Assembly (NCBI GenBank): GCA_902559395.1
Contig: CACEHR010000001.1
Span: forward strand, 124,001 to 188,000
Length of the DNA stretch: 64,000 nucleotides
Source: an uncultured Pelagibacteraceae bacterium
GTDB lineage: Bacteria > Pseudomonadota > Alphaproteobacteria > Pelagibacterales > Pelagibacteraceae
Reading direction: 5' to 3'
Shown here: in pieces, positions 44,176 through 53,489 of the stretch
Layout of the letters: the number at the start of each line of letters is the position of its first letter
Numbering within the stretch: the stretch's first letter is position 1
Position numbers and translations under genes: made by a program
The notes under the pieces: model-generated
Told to the model about the DNA's origin: nothing
Seen by the model: the letters and a program-made list of their open reading frames with translations, nothing else
Databases searched by the model: none

Positions 44176-45182
44176 TTTTTTTCAGCTTGCTCTTGAGCTT
44201 TAATAGCAAGTTCCATTGAAAGGTAAGTAATTTCTTGAGGACATGCAGTTTCTGTTCTGTTTAAAACATCAGTAATTAAATTACTAAAGTAGGGTAGTTT
44301 AACATTAGAACAATCAATATGCTTCACCTCATCATTATTTGCTAAAAACAAATGATTACCTTTTTCTGATTTTGCTAAGTCTGTATATTTTCTTATTTCA
44401 ATAAAACCTTTTTCTCCGAGGATTAACAATCTTCCATCTCCCCAAGTTGGAAGTGCATCTGGAGTAAACCAATCCAGACGAATATAGCCATGCCCACCAT
44501 TACCAGTAAGGTTCACTTCACCAAAATCTTGAAAACCAGGCATATCTTTCTTTGTCGTATTTTCTACTAATGCATGGTTTATTTTTGCCTGATTTGAGTT
44601 TGTAAAAACTAAAAATTGATGAATTTGGTGAGAACCAATATCGGTAATAATTCCTCCATAACTTTGACGATTATAAAACCAATCAGGTCTTTCATAATTA
44701 CCCTGTCTATGGGGACCAGTTCCAATCGTTTGCTTTACTTTACCAATTTTTCCCTCATTGACTAATTCTTCTGCTTTAGCAACTGCAGCAACATGAAATC
44801 TTTCAGAAAAATTTACAGACCATATCTTTCCAGTTTCTTTTACAGTGTATTTCAAATTATTTAACTGATCTAAGGTAGTACAGCCTGGTTTATCTACCAT
44901 AACATCTTTCCCAGCTTTTAATGCATCTATTGAATGACCAGCTCTATCTGCAGGGATTGAAGATATTAAAATCATATCAATAGATGAGTCATTTAATATT
45001 TCCTCTTTATTTTCTTTTCTTTTAATATTTGGATACTTTTTATTAAATTCTTGAAGAGTTAAAGGGTCCCCATCTGTCCAAAAGTAATTACAGTTACAAC
45101 CTTCTTTGATCATTTCATCTAGCATATCGAAAATATGACCATGATCTATTCCGATTACCCCAAGGTTAAGTGCTTTTTTCAT
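44172..45182 (-). CDS. Gfo/Idh/MocA-family oxidoreductase (336 aa)
   Basis: A second, divergent family member: GVIGIDHGHIFDMLDEM at the N-terminus, DAGKD-type ALKAGKDVMVDKPGCTTLDQL with the DKP motif, and GGIITDIGSHQIHQFLVF. The nucleotide motif is atypical (GIDHGH). It sits 3 bp after the dioxygenase gene and overlaps the paralogue by 4 bp, so oxygenase and dehydrogenases probably form one pathway. Confidence 0.87.
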   Translation of the reverse strand: MKKALNLGVIGIDHGHIFDMLDEMIKEGCNCNYFWTDGDPLTLQEFNKKYPNIKRKENKEEILNDSSIDMILISSIPADRAGHSIDALKAGKDVMVDKPGCTTLDQLNNLKYTVKETGKIWSVNFSERFHVAAVAKAEELVNEGKIGKVKQTIGTGPHRQGNYERPDWFYNRQSYGGIITDIGSHQIHQFLVFTNSNQAKINHALVENTTKKDMPGFQDFGEVNLTGNGGHGYIRLDWFTPDALPTWGDGRLLILGEKGFIEIRKYTDLAKSEKGNHLFLANNDEVKHIDCSNVKLPYFSNLITDVLNRTETACPQEITYLSMELAIKAQEQAEKK

Positions 45183-45185
45183 AAA

Positions 45186-46010
45186 CTAATAAGATCCTTT
45201 TTGTTTTGCACCATTATAAAAAATTTCTTGCAAGTAATCATTTTCTTTTTTTCTAAGTAAAATACTTTCTTCACTCATTAAAGCATTAGTTCTGTTTATA
45301 ATTTCATGATGATTATATTTATCCTCTCCTCTTGCAATTTGGACACTATTTTTACCTAAGGTTTGTTTTACGTTTGTCCCTATATAACTTTGGATAACAA
45401 ATCCTATTCTTCTATCATTACTCTTATTTATTCCTGACCCGTGCACTACTCTTGGGTGATGCAAAGACATTTGACCAGCTTTTAGTTCTATAGATTTAAC
45501 TTCGTCTTCAGGCACATTCTCTACTGTTTGTCCCCTGGTAAGTAAATTTCCTTCATTAAATTTTTCATTGTGATCTTTAATATTTATATGTGATTTAGGC
45601 CACATTTTCATACATCCGTTATTTTCATTCGAATCTGTTAATGCTACCCATGCTGTGACCCAATTGTGAGGTTCTAATCCTATGTATTTTGCATCTTGGT
45701 GATAGCTCACAAAACCTTGCTCGTTAGGGTTTTTAATAAATAAAGTAGTGCTGCAAACTAAGATGTTTTTTCCAATAATACTTTCTACTGCATCTAAAAT
45801 TTTTGAGTTATGAACGACCGAATCAAGTTTTGGTGAAATTAAATGAACATTATATCTTCCTGACTTATCTATTTCATTTGGCATTTTTTTTTCTATTAAT
45901 TCTATTTCTTCTCTTGCCTCCAATGCTTCACGACTAGACAAAACTTCAATAGGGGATATGTAACCTTGATCTTCATACTGTTTAAGTTGATTTGATGATA
46001 GATAAGTCAT
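45186..46010 (-). CDS. Phytanoyl-CoA dioxygenase (PhyH)-family Fe/2-oxoglutarate oxygenase
   Basis: A 274-aa double-stranded beta-helix protein. The iron triad is His104-x-Asp106 (YHQDAKY) and His190 (HHPRVVHGSG); Arg200/201 (NDRRIGF) should bind 2-oxoglutarate. WVALTDSNENNGCMKMWPKSH is the usual PhyH segment. Members hydroxylate varied small molecules; ectoine-hydroxylase identity is not supported. It heads the minus-strand operon with two Gfo/Idh/MocA genes. Confidence 0.88.
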   Translation of the reverse strand: MTYLSSNQLKQYEDQGYISPIEVLSSREALEAREEIELIEKKMPNEIDKSGRYNVHLISPKLDSVVHNSKILDAVESIIGKNILVCSTTLFIKNPNEQGFVSYHQDAKYIGLEPHNWVTAWVALTDSNENNGCMKMWPKSHINIKDHNEKFNEGNLLTRGQTVENVPEDEVKSIELKAGQMSLHHPRVVHGSGINKSNDRRIGFVIQSYIGTNVKQTLGKNSVQIARGEDKYNHHEIINRTNALMSEESILLRKKENDYLQEIFYNGAKQKGSY

Positions 46011-46057
46011 ATTATTTTGAAAAGATTATATGAGCTCAACTATTTCTTCAATAATTT

Positions 46058-46504
46058 ATGGCCGAAGTATTTAAATTAGGAATTGCTGCAAACAACAATC
46101 AACCAATCAAGGAAGTAAAATCAATTGAGGTTTTAGCAAATAAAGGAATATTAGGCGATCGACATTTTCATGATTTTAATGATCCTTACAATCAATTATC
46201 TTTAATTGAGTCTGAGAATATTGATGAATATAATATTAAATTTGGACTCGATATACCTTACATCAATTTTAGAAGGAATATTGTTACAAAAGGCATTCAA
46301 TTAAATGATTTAATTGGAAAAAAATTAAAGGTAGGAAATGTTGAATTAGAGGGAATAGAATTATGTCGTCCATGTCGACATTTGACTGAAATGCTCGATC
46401 AAAAAAATATACTTAAAGAATTTATGAGAAAAGGTGGTCTTAGATGCCAAATTCTTTCGTCTTCCAAAATTAATGTTGGTGATAAAATAGAAATAATTAA
46501 TTAA
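46058..46504 (+). CDS. MOSC-domain protein
   Basis: A 148-aa stand-alone MOSC protein: VLANKGILGDRHFHDF (where the domain begins), NQLSLIESE, FRRNIVTKGIQLNDLIGKKLKVG and the conserved cysteine in LCRPCRHLTEML. MOSC proteins handle sulfurated molybdenum cofactor or reduce N-hydroxylated compounds with partners. It is alone and divergent from the PhyH operon; formate dehydrogenase is the only Mo enzyme in this window. The 3' end overlaps the MFS gene by 4 bp. Confidence 0.88.
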   Translation: MAEVFKLGIAANNNQPIKEVKSIEVLANKGILGDRHFHDFNDPYNQLSLIESENIDEYNIKFGLDIPYINFRRNIVTKGIQLNDLIGKKLKVGNVELEGIELCRPCRHLTEMLDQKNILKEFMRKGGLRCQILSSSKINVGDKIEIIN

Positions 46505-47805
46505 GTTTTTAAAGTTTCATTAACTGGATTTTCATCAAGTGTTGCAGGTGTATCTGGGTCTAGTTCTAGTCCAGCAGGTGTAATTGTTGCCGGTACAGGT
46601 GTAAAAGTTGAATCTGGGTTTTCAACAGTATTTCTTACTTTCATCCTATATAAACCAAATCCACCAATTATCGCATGAGCAATAATTAAAAAAATAAATA
46701 AACCATTTAAACCAAACCATTCCATAAATATAGAACACAAAATAGGACCACTAATTGCACCCACACCAAAGATAAACTGCAAACCACCTCCAGCTGCTAC
46801 GAATTTTGATTTAGGAACAAAGTCATTTGTGTGAGCAAGGTTAAGTGAAAACAAAGGAAGACATAAACTTGAATACAATCCTACAGCAATAAAAAATATA
46901 ATTTTTCTAAAAGAAAATTCATCCATGTAATAAATATTTTGGATTGGATCATTTGAAGTTAGAATTGAAATAAATGCTAAAAAAGAACTTCCAAATGTTG
47001 TAATTACGATGACTTTTCTTCTATCAAATGTATCTGAAAAATAACCTATTGGCCCTTGACCTATCACTCCTGCAATTGTTGCAATAAATAAAAGTATCGA
47101 TGTTTCAACTAAAGTAAATTTTGCAAGTGTTGCATAAACAGATATTAAAGAAAAGAATGCTGCATGAATAATACCAGTAAAGAATGAACTCAATGAACCC
47201 AGTGGTGAAATTTTATATAATTCTTTAATACTTATTGTCTCTATTTTTTTAAATTTAGGTGCAGGTCTTTTAGTTAATAAAATAGGAACAAGAGCAACAG
47301 ATAGCAAAATAGAAACTAAAATAAATGGCTCATAATCATCTGGTTTACTAATATTAAGTAGCAACATACCTATAGCTAATCCAAAATAGATAACCATCAT
47401 ATAAGCAGACAATAGTTGTCCTCTATTTTTATTAGTCGCTCTATCATTTAACCAGCTTTCAGTAACCACATAACAACTAACTAAACTTATACCTGTTATA
47501 AATCTACTAATTGTCCACATAAATGGATTTACATAAACAACAGCGATTAAAGCACTTAAAGATGCAAGTGAAGCGAATGCAGCAAAAACTCTTATATGTC
47601 CAACTTTTGAAACAAAGTCAGGTGTTGTTCTTGAGCCTACAAAGTAACCAACATAATATCCGGACATAAAGATACCAGTTGTAAAAACACTAAAATCTTC
47701 AAGTACCGATCGAATACCCATAACTTGCATTTGCAAACCATGAGCAATCATCATTACCCCTATCCCTATAAATAAAGCCCAAGACTTTTTTACTTCTTTT
47801 TGCAT
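46501..47805 (-). CDS. Major facilitator superfamily transporter (YcaD-like)
   Basis: A 434-aa protein with 12 hydrophobic segments. The loop motif between helices 2 and 3 is GSRTTPDFVSKVGHIRVFA, and YFSDTFDRRKVIVI marks the second half. The final 40 residues are a proline- and threonine-rich cytoplasmic tail. The substrate is unknown. It lies 29 bp after the DMT gene at 47835. Confidence 0.87.
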   Translation of the reverse strand: MQKEVKKSWALFIGIGVMMIAHGLQMQVMGIRSVLEDFSVFTTGIFMSGYYVGYFVGSRTTPDFVSKVGHIRVFAAFASLASLSALIAVVYVNPFMWTISRFITGISLVSCYVVTESWLNDRATNKNRGQLLSAYMMVIYFGLAIGMLLLNISKPDDYEPFILVSILLSVALVPILLTKRPAPKFKKIETISIKELYKISPLGSLSSFFTGIIHAAFFSLISVYATLAKFTLVETSILLFIATIAGVIGQGPIGYFSDTFDRRKVIVITTFGSSFLAFISILTSNDPIQNIYYMDEFSFRKIIFFIAVGLYSSLCLPLFSLNLAHTNDFVPKSKFVAAGGGLQFIFGVGAISGPILCSIFMEWFGLNGLFIFLIIAHAIIGGFGLYRMKVRNTVENPDSTFTPVPATITPAGLELDPDTPATLDENPVNETLKT

Positions 47806-47834
47806 ATTTAGTTTTTAAGTTTAATAATTTCTGG

Positions 47835-48710
47835 CTAAGTAGTTTTGGTTTGTGTTTTTTTTATGGCCAGTAAAGAATGAATTGCTATCGTAATAATGAT
47901 AACGATACCTCCATAGATAGTCTCGTTAGAGGGCTGTTCTTTAATAACCATCCAAACCCATATCGGTCCAAGGATAGTTTCTAGTAGGAAAAATAGATTA
48001 ACTTCAGCTGCAGTTATAAATCTTGGTGCTATGGTAACTAAAACAAATGGTATGGCTACACACATTACACACATCAAAGGTATATAAAAAAGATCATTTC
48101 CCACTAATGCAAAGTCTTTAACAAAGAAAAAGGCAAATATTGCAACACACGATTTTCCAATTACTGCAGCAGGCACTAAATCGGTAGATTTTGCATATCT
48201 TGCAATGTTTGCGTTACAGGCTAATCCAAAAGAAGTTATTAAACCAAATAAATCTCCATAAAAATTGCCAAGACTTAAAGAGTCGTAAAAAATATAAACA
48301 CAAGCAACAAAAGTAATTATTATAGCAACCCAAGTCTTATTATCTGGTTTTTCTTTTAAGAAAATAGCTCCTAAGATGGCTGAAAGCATTGGCGCAAGAG
48401 CTACCATTAATAAAGTATTTGCTACATTGGTGTTTTGGATTGAGATAATAAAAGTAATATTACAAATAGAAAAACTAATTACATAAAAAATACCTGGGTA
48501 ACCAATTTTAAACAAAGCTTTTAAGAAATTATTTTTATAAAATAAAACAAGACCGATTAGAACTACCACAAATGGTATTGCTCCTCTGTAAAAAAGCATC
48601 CCCCAAGTATCAATATTTGATAATCTAATTAGCAAAGAGTCAGGAGTGATAAACATAACTCCTATAAAAGCCATCAATGAACCTTTTTGCTGACTAGTTA
48701 AATTGTTCAC
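47835..48710 (-). CDS. EamA/DMT-family transporter
   Basis: A 291-aa, ten-helix DMT protein with NVANTLLMVALAPMLSAILGAIFLKEKP and FFLLETILGPIWVWMVIKEQPS, the same loops as the other two paralogues. Its start overlaps the gshB stop by 4 bp, so it is the third gene of a gshA-gshB-DMT operon and may move a thiol, cysteine or glutathione-related compound; position is the only evidence. Confidence 0.87.
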   Translation of the reverse strand: MNNLTSQQKGSLMAFIGVMFITPDSLLIRLSNIDTWGMLFYRGAIPFVVVLIGLVLFYKNNFLKALFKIGYPGIFYVISFSICNITFIISIQNTNVANTLLMVALAPMLSAILGAIFLKEKPDNKTWVAIIITFVACVYIFYDSLSLGNFYGDLFGLITSFGLACNANIARYAKSTDLVPAAVIGKSCVAIFAFFFVKDFALVGNDLFYIPLMCVMCVAIPFVLVTIAPRFITAAEVNLFFLLETILGPIWVWMVIKEQPSNETIYGGIVIIITIAIHSLLAIKKTQTKTT

Positions 48711-49633
48711 GCTTTAAGCTCTTTCCAAAAAGTTTTAGCTAAATTTTTTCCTGATAAATCATAAAGTGTTTTAAGTCCAGTTGGAGAGGTAACATTAATA
48801 TCTCCATTGAGTTTTTGATCTATAAAATCAATTCCTGCAAAAAAAATATTTTCTTTTTTTAAATCTTTTGCAATTAATTTTGAAATTTTAATTTCTTTAC
48901 TTGTTAATTCTATATTTGTTGGTTTTGCTCCTTTACTCATATTACTTAAAATTGAACCTTTCTTTGGGACTCTTGAAATTGCACCACATACTTTTCCATT
49001 TATAATAAAAACCCTTTTGTCTCCCTTACTTATTTTAGGAAGAAATTTTTGGCACATGATATGATCATGTTTTTTTATAAATTTATTTACTAATTTTGAA
49101 TTAAACTTAGTTAGTAAATGAATATCATTTCCACTAAAACTATGGATGGGTTTTAAAATAACTTTTTTGTTTTTTTTGAAAAATTTTTTTATTTCATTCA
49201 TATTTTGAGTAAAAATAGTAGCTGGCATATATTTTTGATATTTAGATGAATACAATTTTTCAGAGATGTTCCTTACAGAGGTAGGGTTGTTAATTATTTT
49301 AACTTTTGTCTTAATTGTATCTAAGATGTATGTTGTTGAAATATACTCAAGATTAAAAGGTGGATCTTGGCGAATAAGAATAAATTTACATTTACTTAAG
49401 TCTAGATTTTGTTTTTTTATGATTTTATAGAATTTTTTATTGCTATAGCTAAATTTAATAAAAAAACCTTCAGCTACAACTTTTGAATTAACAACTGATA
49501 AGTCTTTTGGATCATAATAGAAAATTTTATATTTTTTGTTCTGAATTTCGTTTGCTAAAAAAACACTTGTATCCGTTAAAGGATTTAGTTTAGAAGGATG
49601 GTTTCCTTGAACAGCAACAATTTTATTTATCAT
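48707..49633 (-). CDS. gshB: Glutathione synthase
   Basis: A 308-aa ATP-grasp enzyme joining gamma-glutamylcysteine and glycine. Recognisable blocks: LIRQDPPFNLEYISTTYIL, VILKPIHSFSGNDIHLL and IFFAGIDFIDQKLNGDINVTSPTGL. The usual basic and acidic ligands are kept, though the sequence is divergent. It overlaps the gshA end by 11 bp. The glycine used here links to the glycine-centred operons in the window. Confidence 0.93.
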   Translation of the reverse strand: MINKIVAVQGNHPSKLNPLTDTSVFLANEIQNKKYKIFYYDPKDLSVVNSKVVAEGFFIKFSYSNKKFYKIIKKQNLDLSKCKFILIRQDPPFNLEYISTTYILDTIKTKVKIINNPTSVRNISEKLYSSKYQKYMPATIFTQNMNEIKKFFKKNKKVILKPIHSFSGNDIHLLTKFNSKLVNKFIKKHDHIMCQKFLPKISKGDKRVFIINGKVCGAISRVPKKGSILSNMSKGAKPTNIELTSKEIKISKLIAKDLKKENIFFAGIDFIDQKLNGDINVTSPTGLKTLYDLSGKNLAKTFWKELKA

Positions 49634-50918
49634 ACAATTCGTCTAAATTTTCGTTTTTTGAAAATTTACTAATCATATGATCTGCGTTTGTTGTTTTATT
49701 ATCAATTACTTTTTGTAGATGGTTTAGGAATACAGTCTCATTATTACCTTTTTTACTTAAAACATCTCTATTCTCTAACCCTTTTCTTGAAAGATCTAAA
49801 AGTGTAGATGACCAATAAAGAAGATCTTTACCCATTAATTGAGTATTAAATCCTTTTTGTGGGGCTTCTAGATAAGCGTTAATTATTTTATCGATGTCCC
49901 ATGTTGAAATTAGTTCATAAACTTCATCTAAATTTCCATAAAGCATGCCTATATTGAAGGCTGGTCCTGCACATAAACAATCCCAACCACATGTATCCAT
50001 TGATCTTAATTCAATATATTTTTTTATTCTATTCTCAGTAAATATTGTGCTTAAGTGAGTTGTTAAGTCTGCTTCAATTGGAAGTCTATTTCCAATTTCT
50101 TGGATTTTTCCTTCCATAAAATCCTTAAAAATATATTTCCTACCTGAGATATACTGATCTTTATTTTGTATAAACAAAATAGGAAAATTAATTACAAAAT
50201 CTGCATATTTTTCAAAATTCATGTTTTCGAAAAATAATTTTGGCAATCCACCTCTAGAAGTACTTTGCCATACTTTAGATCTATAAGATAAATAGTTGCT
50301 ATTTTTTTTCTCTAGGATGGATGAATTAGCAAATAAAGCAATAGCAATAGGCACAATAGAATTTGCTACTCTGAACTTTTTAATAAAATCATCTTCTGAA
50401 CTATAATCTATATTTAATTGTGTACCACATGTTCGATACATCATGTCCAAACTAAGTTCGCCACCTAGAGGCATATCCTTTGTCATCAGTTCATATCGTT
50501 GTTTAGGATTATTTGGTATTTCACTTAATTTAGATATTGGATCAAATCCCGCGCTAACAATTTTAATATCTAATTTTTTTGTAACTTGTTTTAATTCAAA
50601 CAAATAGTCTTGTGACTCTGCACAAGCCTCGTGCATATGATTTAATTTATCTCCTGATAATTCTATTTGATTGCCTGGTTCAAGAGTTATATTTTTACCA
50701 CCTTTATTAAGTGCAATAATATTTTCTTTTTCAAAAACTGGATTCCAGCCAAATTCAAGCAGGGCTGTAAACATTTCTTTTATTTTTGAATAATTAATCC
50801 TTTTATTGTCCGAATTATTAAATAAAAACTTTTCATGCTCGATCCCAATTTTGAAATTTTTGGCTTCCTTAATGCCTGATTTAAAATAATTTATAATTTT
50901 TTCTTTTGAATCAATCAT
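49623..50918 (-). CDS. gshA: Glutamate--cysteine ligase, plant/alphaproteobacterial type
   Basis: A 431-aa GCS2-type ligase making gamma-glutamylcysteine. Family blocks: GIEHEKFLF at the N-terminus (metal Glu), TLEPGNQIELSG, MYRTCGTQLNIDY, RSKVWQSTSRGGLP and IELRSMDTCGWD. This class is the one used by plants and alphaproteobacteria, distinct from E. coli GshA. First gene of gshA-gshB-DMT; 29 bp after the HD-domain gene. Confidence 0.95.
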   Translation of the reverse strand: MIDSKEKIINYFKSGIKEAKNFKIGIEHEKFLFNNSDNKRINYSKIKEMFTALLEFGWNPVFEKENIIALNKGGKNITLEPGNQIELSGDKLNHMHEACAESQDYLFELKQVTKKLDIKIVSAGFDPISKLSEIPNNPKQRYELMTKDMPLGGELSLDMMYRTCGTQLNIDYSSEDDFIKKFRVANSIVPIAIALFANSSILEKKNSNYLSYRSKVWQSTSRGGLPKLFFENMNFEKYADFVINFPILFIQNKDQYISGRKYIFKDFMEGKIQEIGNRLPIEADLTTHLSTIFTENRIKKYIELRSMDTCGWDCLCAGPAFNIGMLYGNLDEVYELISTWDIDKIINAYLEAPQKGFNTQLMGKDLLYWSSTLLDLSRKGLENRDVLSKKGNNETVFLNHLQKVIDNKTTNADHMISKFSKNENLDELYDK

Positions 50919-50947
50919 GTGCTGTAAGTAGTGATTTATACCTAAAT

Positions 50948-51505
50948 TTAAAGATAATAATAAGGCTCTTTTGCGAATATTTTTTTAACTAGTGGCTTAA
51001 AATCATTCAAAGTCATACTTTTGTAATCAGGATCAAAAGAGCATTGGTCATATTTTTCACAAAAATCTATAGTGTCCTGATAATACTTGTGGTCTTTAAA
51101 TTTATCTCTTGCATTTCTGTCACCGCCTAAATGATGAGCGCTGTAGTAAGTTTGAAAAAGACCATGGTGTAGAACAATCCAATAAGTTCTTTCTGAAACA
51201 TAAGGTCTTAGTATAGATGCGGCATATTGAGAATGATTCATTGGCGCTAAATCATCTCCAATATCATGTAGTAAAGTTGCAACAACCATTTCATCACTCT
51301 CTTTATTTTTAAAAGCTCTCGTTGCAGCCTGTAAAGAGTGTTCTAATCTAGTGATTTTGTATCCTTCCAATGTCGTTGTTTGTTTAGATAAATAATTTAA
51401 AACTCTCTCAGCAGTTTGTCTCTCAAAGTTTTTCTCAAATTTTTCAAGAAGTTCATAATCTTCCTTAGTTCCATTTTTCATTTCAGTAAAATTTACTGTT
51501 TTCAT
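50948..51505 (-). CDS. HD-domain protein with diiron-oxygenase-like ligand set (PhnZ/COG4341-like)
   Basis: A 185-aa HD protein. Candidate metal ligands: His56 (LEHSLQ), His80-Asp81 (LLHDIGDD), His91 (NHSQYA), His114 (VLHHG) and Asp153 (KYDQCSFDPDY). Spacing and flanking residues parallel PhnZ, a mixed-valent diiron oxygenase that cleaves a phosphonate, better than nucleotide phosphohydrolases. The PhnZ glutamate used for substrate gating appears replaced by Tyr49. The substrate is therefore open. It lies between purF and gshA in the same direction, 3 bp after purF. Confidence 0.8.
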   Translation of the reverse strand: MKTVNFTEMKNGTKEDYELLEKFEKNFERQTAERVLNYLSKQTTTLEGYKITRLEHSLQAATRAFKNKESDEMVVATLLHDIGDDLAPMNHSQYAASILRPYVSERTYWIVLHHGLFQTYYSAHHLGGDRNARDKFKDHKYYQDTIDFCEKYDQCSFDPDYKSMTLNDFKPLVKKIFAKEPYYYL

Positions 51506-51508
51506 AAT

Positions 51509-52990
51509 TTAATTGTTTGATCCAGTGCTTAATAAAGATAACTGAGTTATTTTATTATCTCCTAATTCATCCACTAATTTAACAGGATATTCACCCGTGA
51601 AATAATGATCTGTTAATTGTGGATATGTTTCGTTTCTATTTTCAAAACCAATAGCTTTATACAATCCCTCTATTGATAAAAATTTCAAAGTTTTAGCTCC
51701 AATATATTCACAAATTTCATCATTTGTTTTATTTGCTGCTAACAATTCTTTTTTTGTAGGTGTATCTACACCATAGAAATCTGGGTACCTTATTTCAGGG
51801 CACGCAATTTTAACATGAACTTCTTTCGCACCAGCATCATAAAGCATTTTAACAATTTTGTATGAAGTTGTTCCTCGAACAAGAGAGTCATCAATTAGAA
51901 TAATTTTTCTATTTTTTATTGTTGTTTGATTAGCATTTAATTTTAATTTTACACCTAAGCTTCTAATTTTTTGGCTTGGTTCAATGAAAGTTCTTCCAAC
52001 ATAATGGTTTCGAATTAATCCATGCTCAAAATTCATTTTTAACTCTTGAGCAAAACCCATAGCAGCAGCATTTCCAGAGTCTGGAACAGGAACCACTATA
52101 TCAGCATCAGTATCATTTTCTTTTGCAAGTTCTCTACCGATGTTTTTTCTATGCTCATAAGCTGTTTTTCCACCTATTAAACTGTCTGGTCTTGAAAAAT
52201 AAATATATTCAAATACACAAGGTCTAACTTTTTTAGCAGGGAAGGGCTTAATACTTTTCAGCTCATTATTTTCAATTAAAACTATCTCACCATTTTCAAC
52301 TTCTCTAACAAATTTAGCACCAATAATGTCAAATGCACAAGTTTCAGAGGCTAAGACATAACTATTGCCAAGCTTACCAATTACCAGTGGTCTAATTCCA
52401 TAAGGATCCCTAACTCCAATTAGAGAGTTTTGCGTTAACATCACTAATGCATAGCCACCTTGAATTTGAAAAATTGCATCAATTACTTTGTCAATTGTTT
52501 TTGGTCTTTTTGATTTAGCAATTAATTGAACAATCGTTTCAGTGTCTGAGGTAGTATAAAATATAGCTCCATCTTCAACTAGTTTATTTCTCAAAGCTAT
52601 TGAATTAGTAAGATTTCCATTGTGTGCAACTCCAATTCCACCTGCATTGGTATCAGCAAAAAAAGGTTGTATATTTCTTAATATATTGTTTCCAGTTGTA
52701 CTGTATCTATTATGGCCAATTGCATAATTTCCCTTAAGATTATTAAGTACTTTTTCTTTGTTGAAATTATCACCAACTAAACCAAATCTTTTTTCAGAAT
52801 AATATTTTTCTCCATCAAAAGTAACTATTCCACAACCTTCTTGACCTCTGTGTTGTAAAGCATGAAGACCAAGTGCTGTTAAAGCTGAAGCATCTTTTGC
52901 GTTGCTAATACCAAAAACTCCACATTCTTCCTTTAGTCTTGGATTATAGCTCTGTAATTTTTTCTTTAGAATCTTGATATGTTTTTTCAT
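51509..52990 (-). CDS. purF: Amidophosphoribosyltransferase
   Basis: A 493-aa PurF that makes phosphoribosylamine from PRPP and glutamine, first step of purine synthesis. The N-terminal nucleophile is Cys23 in EECGVFG, after a 22-residue propeptide (longer than common); HALQHRGQEGCGI and the PRPP loop ILIDDSLVRGTT are present. The start overlaps cvpA by 47 bp, an unusually deep overlap caused by the long propeptide. The cvpA-purF order is classical. Confidence 0.96.
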   Translation of the reverse strand: MKKHIKILKKKLQSYNPRLKEECGVFGISNAKDASALTALGLHALQHRGQEGCGIVTFDGEKYYSEKRFGLVGDNFNKEKVLNNLKGNYAIGHNRYSTTGNNILRNIQPFFADTNAGGIGVAHNGNLTNSIALRNKLVEDGAIFYTTSDTETIVQLIAKSKRPKTIDKVIDAIFQIQGGYALVMLTQNSLIGVRDPYGIRPLVIGKLGNSYVLASETCAFDIIGAKFVREVENGEIVLIENNELKSIKPFPAKKVRPCVFEYIYFSRPDSLIGGKTAYEHRKNIGRELAKENDTDADIVVPVPDSGNAAAMGFAQELKMNFEHGLIRNHYVGRTFIEPSQKIRSLGVKLKLNANQTTIKNRKIILIDDSLVRGTTSYKIVKMLYDAGAKEVHVKIACPEIRYPDFYGVDTPTKKELLAANKTNDEICEYIGAKTLKFLSIEGLYKAIGFENRNETYPQLTDHYFTGEYPVKLVDELGDNKITQLSLLSTGSNN

Positions 52991-53489
52991 TAGGAAATTC
53001 TTTTATCAGATAACTACTACCTTTTTCTAAATATGGAAAGACGTATGATTTGTCAAAATTTATTGGCCATTTATCATAATTATAAACAATATGAACACCT
53101 GAAAAGATACATACAGAAATAATGTAAGCTCTTATAAAACCAAAAAAGAATCCAAATGTCGTATCTAAGCCGCCGATTCCTGTGTATCTGACTGCTCTAC
53201 TGATTCCTTTATTAACTAACAGAACCAAAAAGATAACAATCACAAATATTACTATTCCTAAACTAACATCGAGCACATATTCATTATCAATTATGTCTTT
53301 TACGTAGGGTTTAATTTTAGGAAATAGAATTAATGTAATTATATATGCCAACAACCATTTAGCCATTGAGAGAATACTTAAAATGAAGCCCTTTTTGTAA
53401 CAATTTACTAAAGAAAGGATTGTTAAAATTAAATAAATTAAATCAATTATTGATATTGCTTTATAAAAATCATTTATGATTTCTAACAT
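52944..53489 (-). CDS. cvpA: CvpA family membrane protein
   Basis: A 181-aa inner-membrane protein with four hydrophobic segments and the CvpA opening FYKAISIIDLIYLILTILSLVNCYKKGFI (read in parts) and VRYTGIGGLDTTFGFFFGFIRA. The exact role is uncertain; it is linked to envelope stress and colicin V export in E. coli. It is immediately upstream of purF, as in many proteobacteria, and its start overlaps the RND gene stop by one base. Confidence 0.92.
   Translation of the reverse strand: MLEIINDFYKAISIIDLIYLILTILSLVNCYKKGFILSILSMAKWLLAYIITLILFPKIKPYVKDIIDNEYVLDVSLGIVIFVIVIFLVLLVNKGISRAVRYTGIGGLDTTFGFFFGFIRAYIISVCIFSGVHIVYNYDKWPINFDKSYVFPYLEKGSSYLIKEFPNEKTYQDSKEKITEL

Noticed and set aside
45186-46010. 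Ectoine hydroxylase
   Set aside because: It shares the PhyH fold and iron triad only; no ectoine genes are nearby and the specific motifs are not evident.
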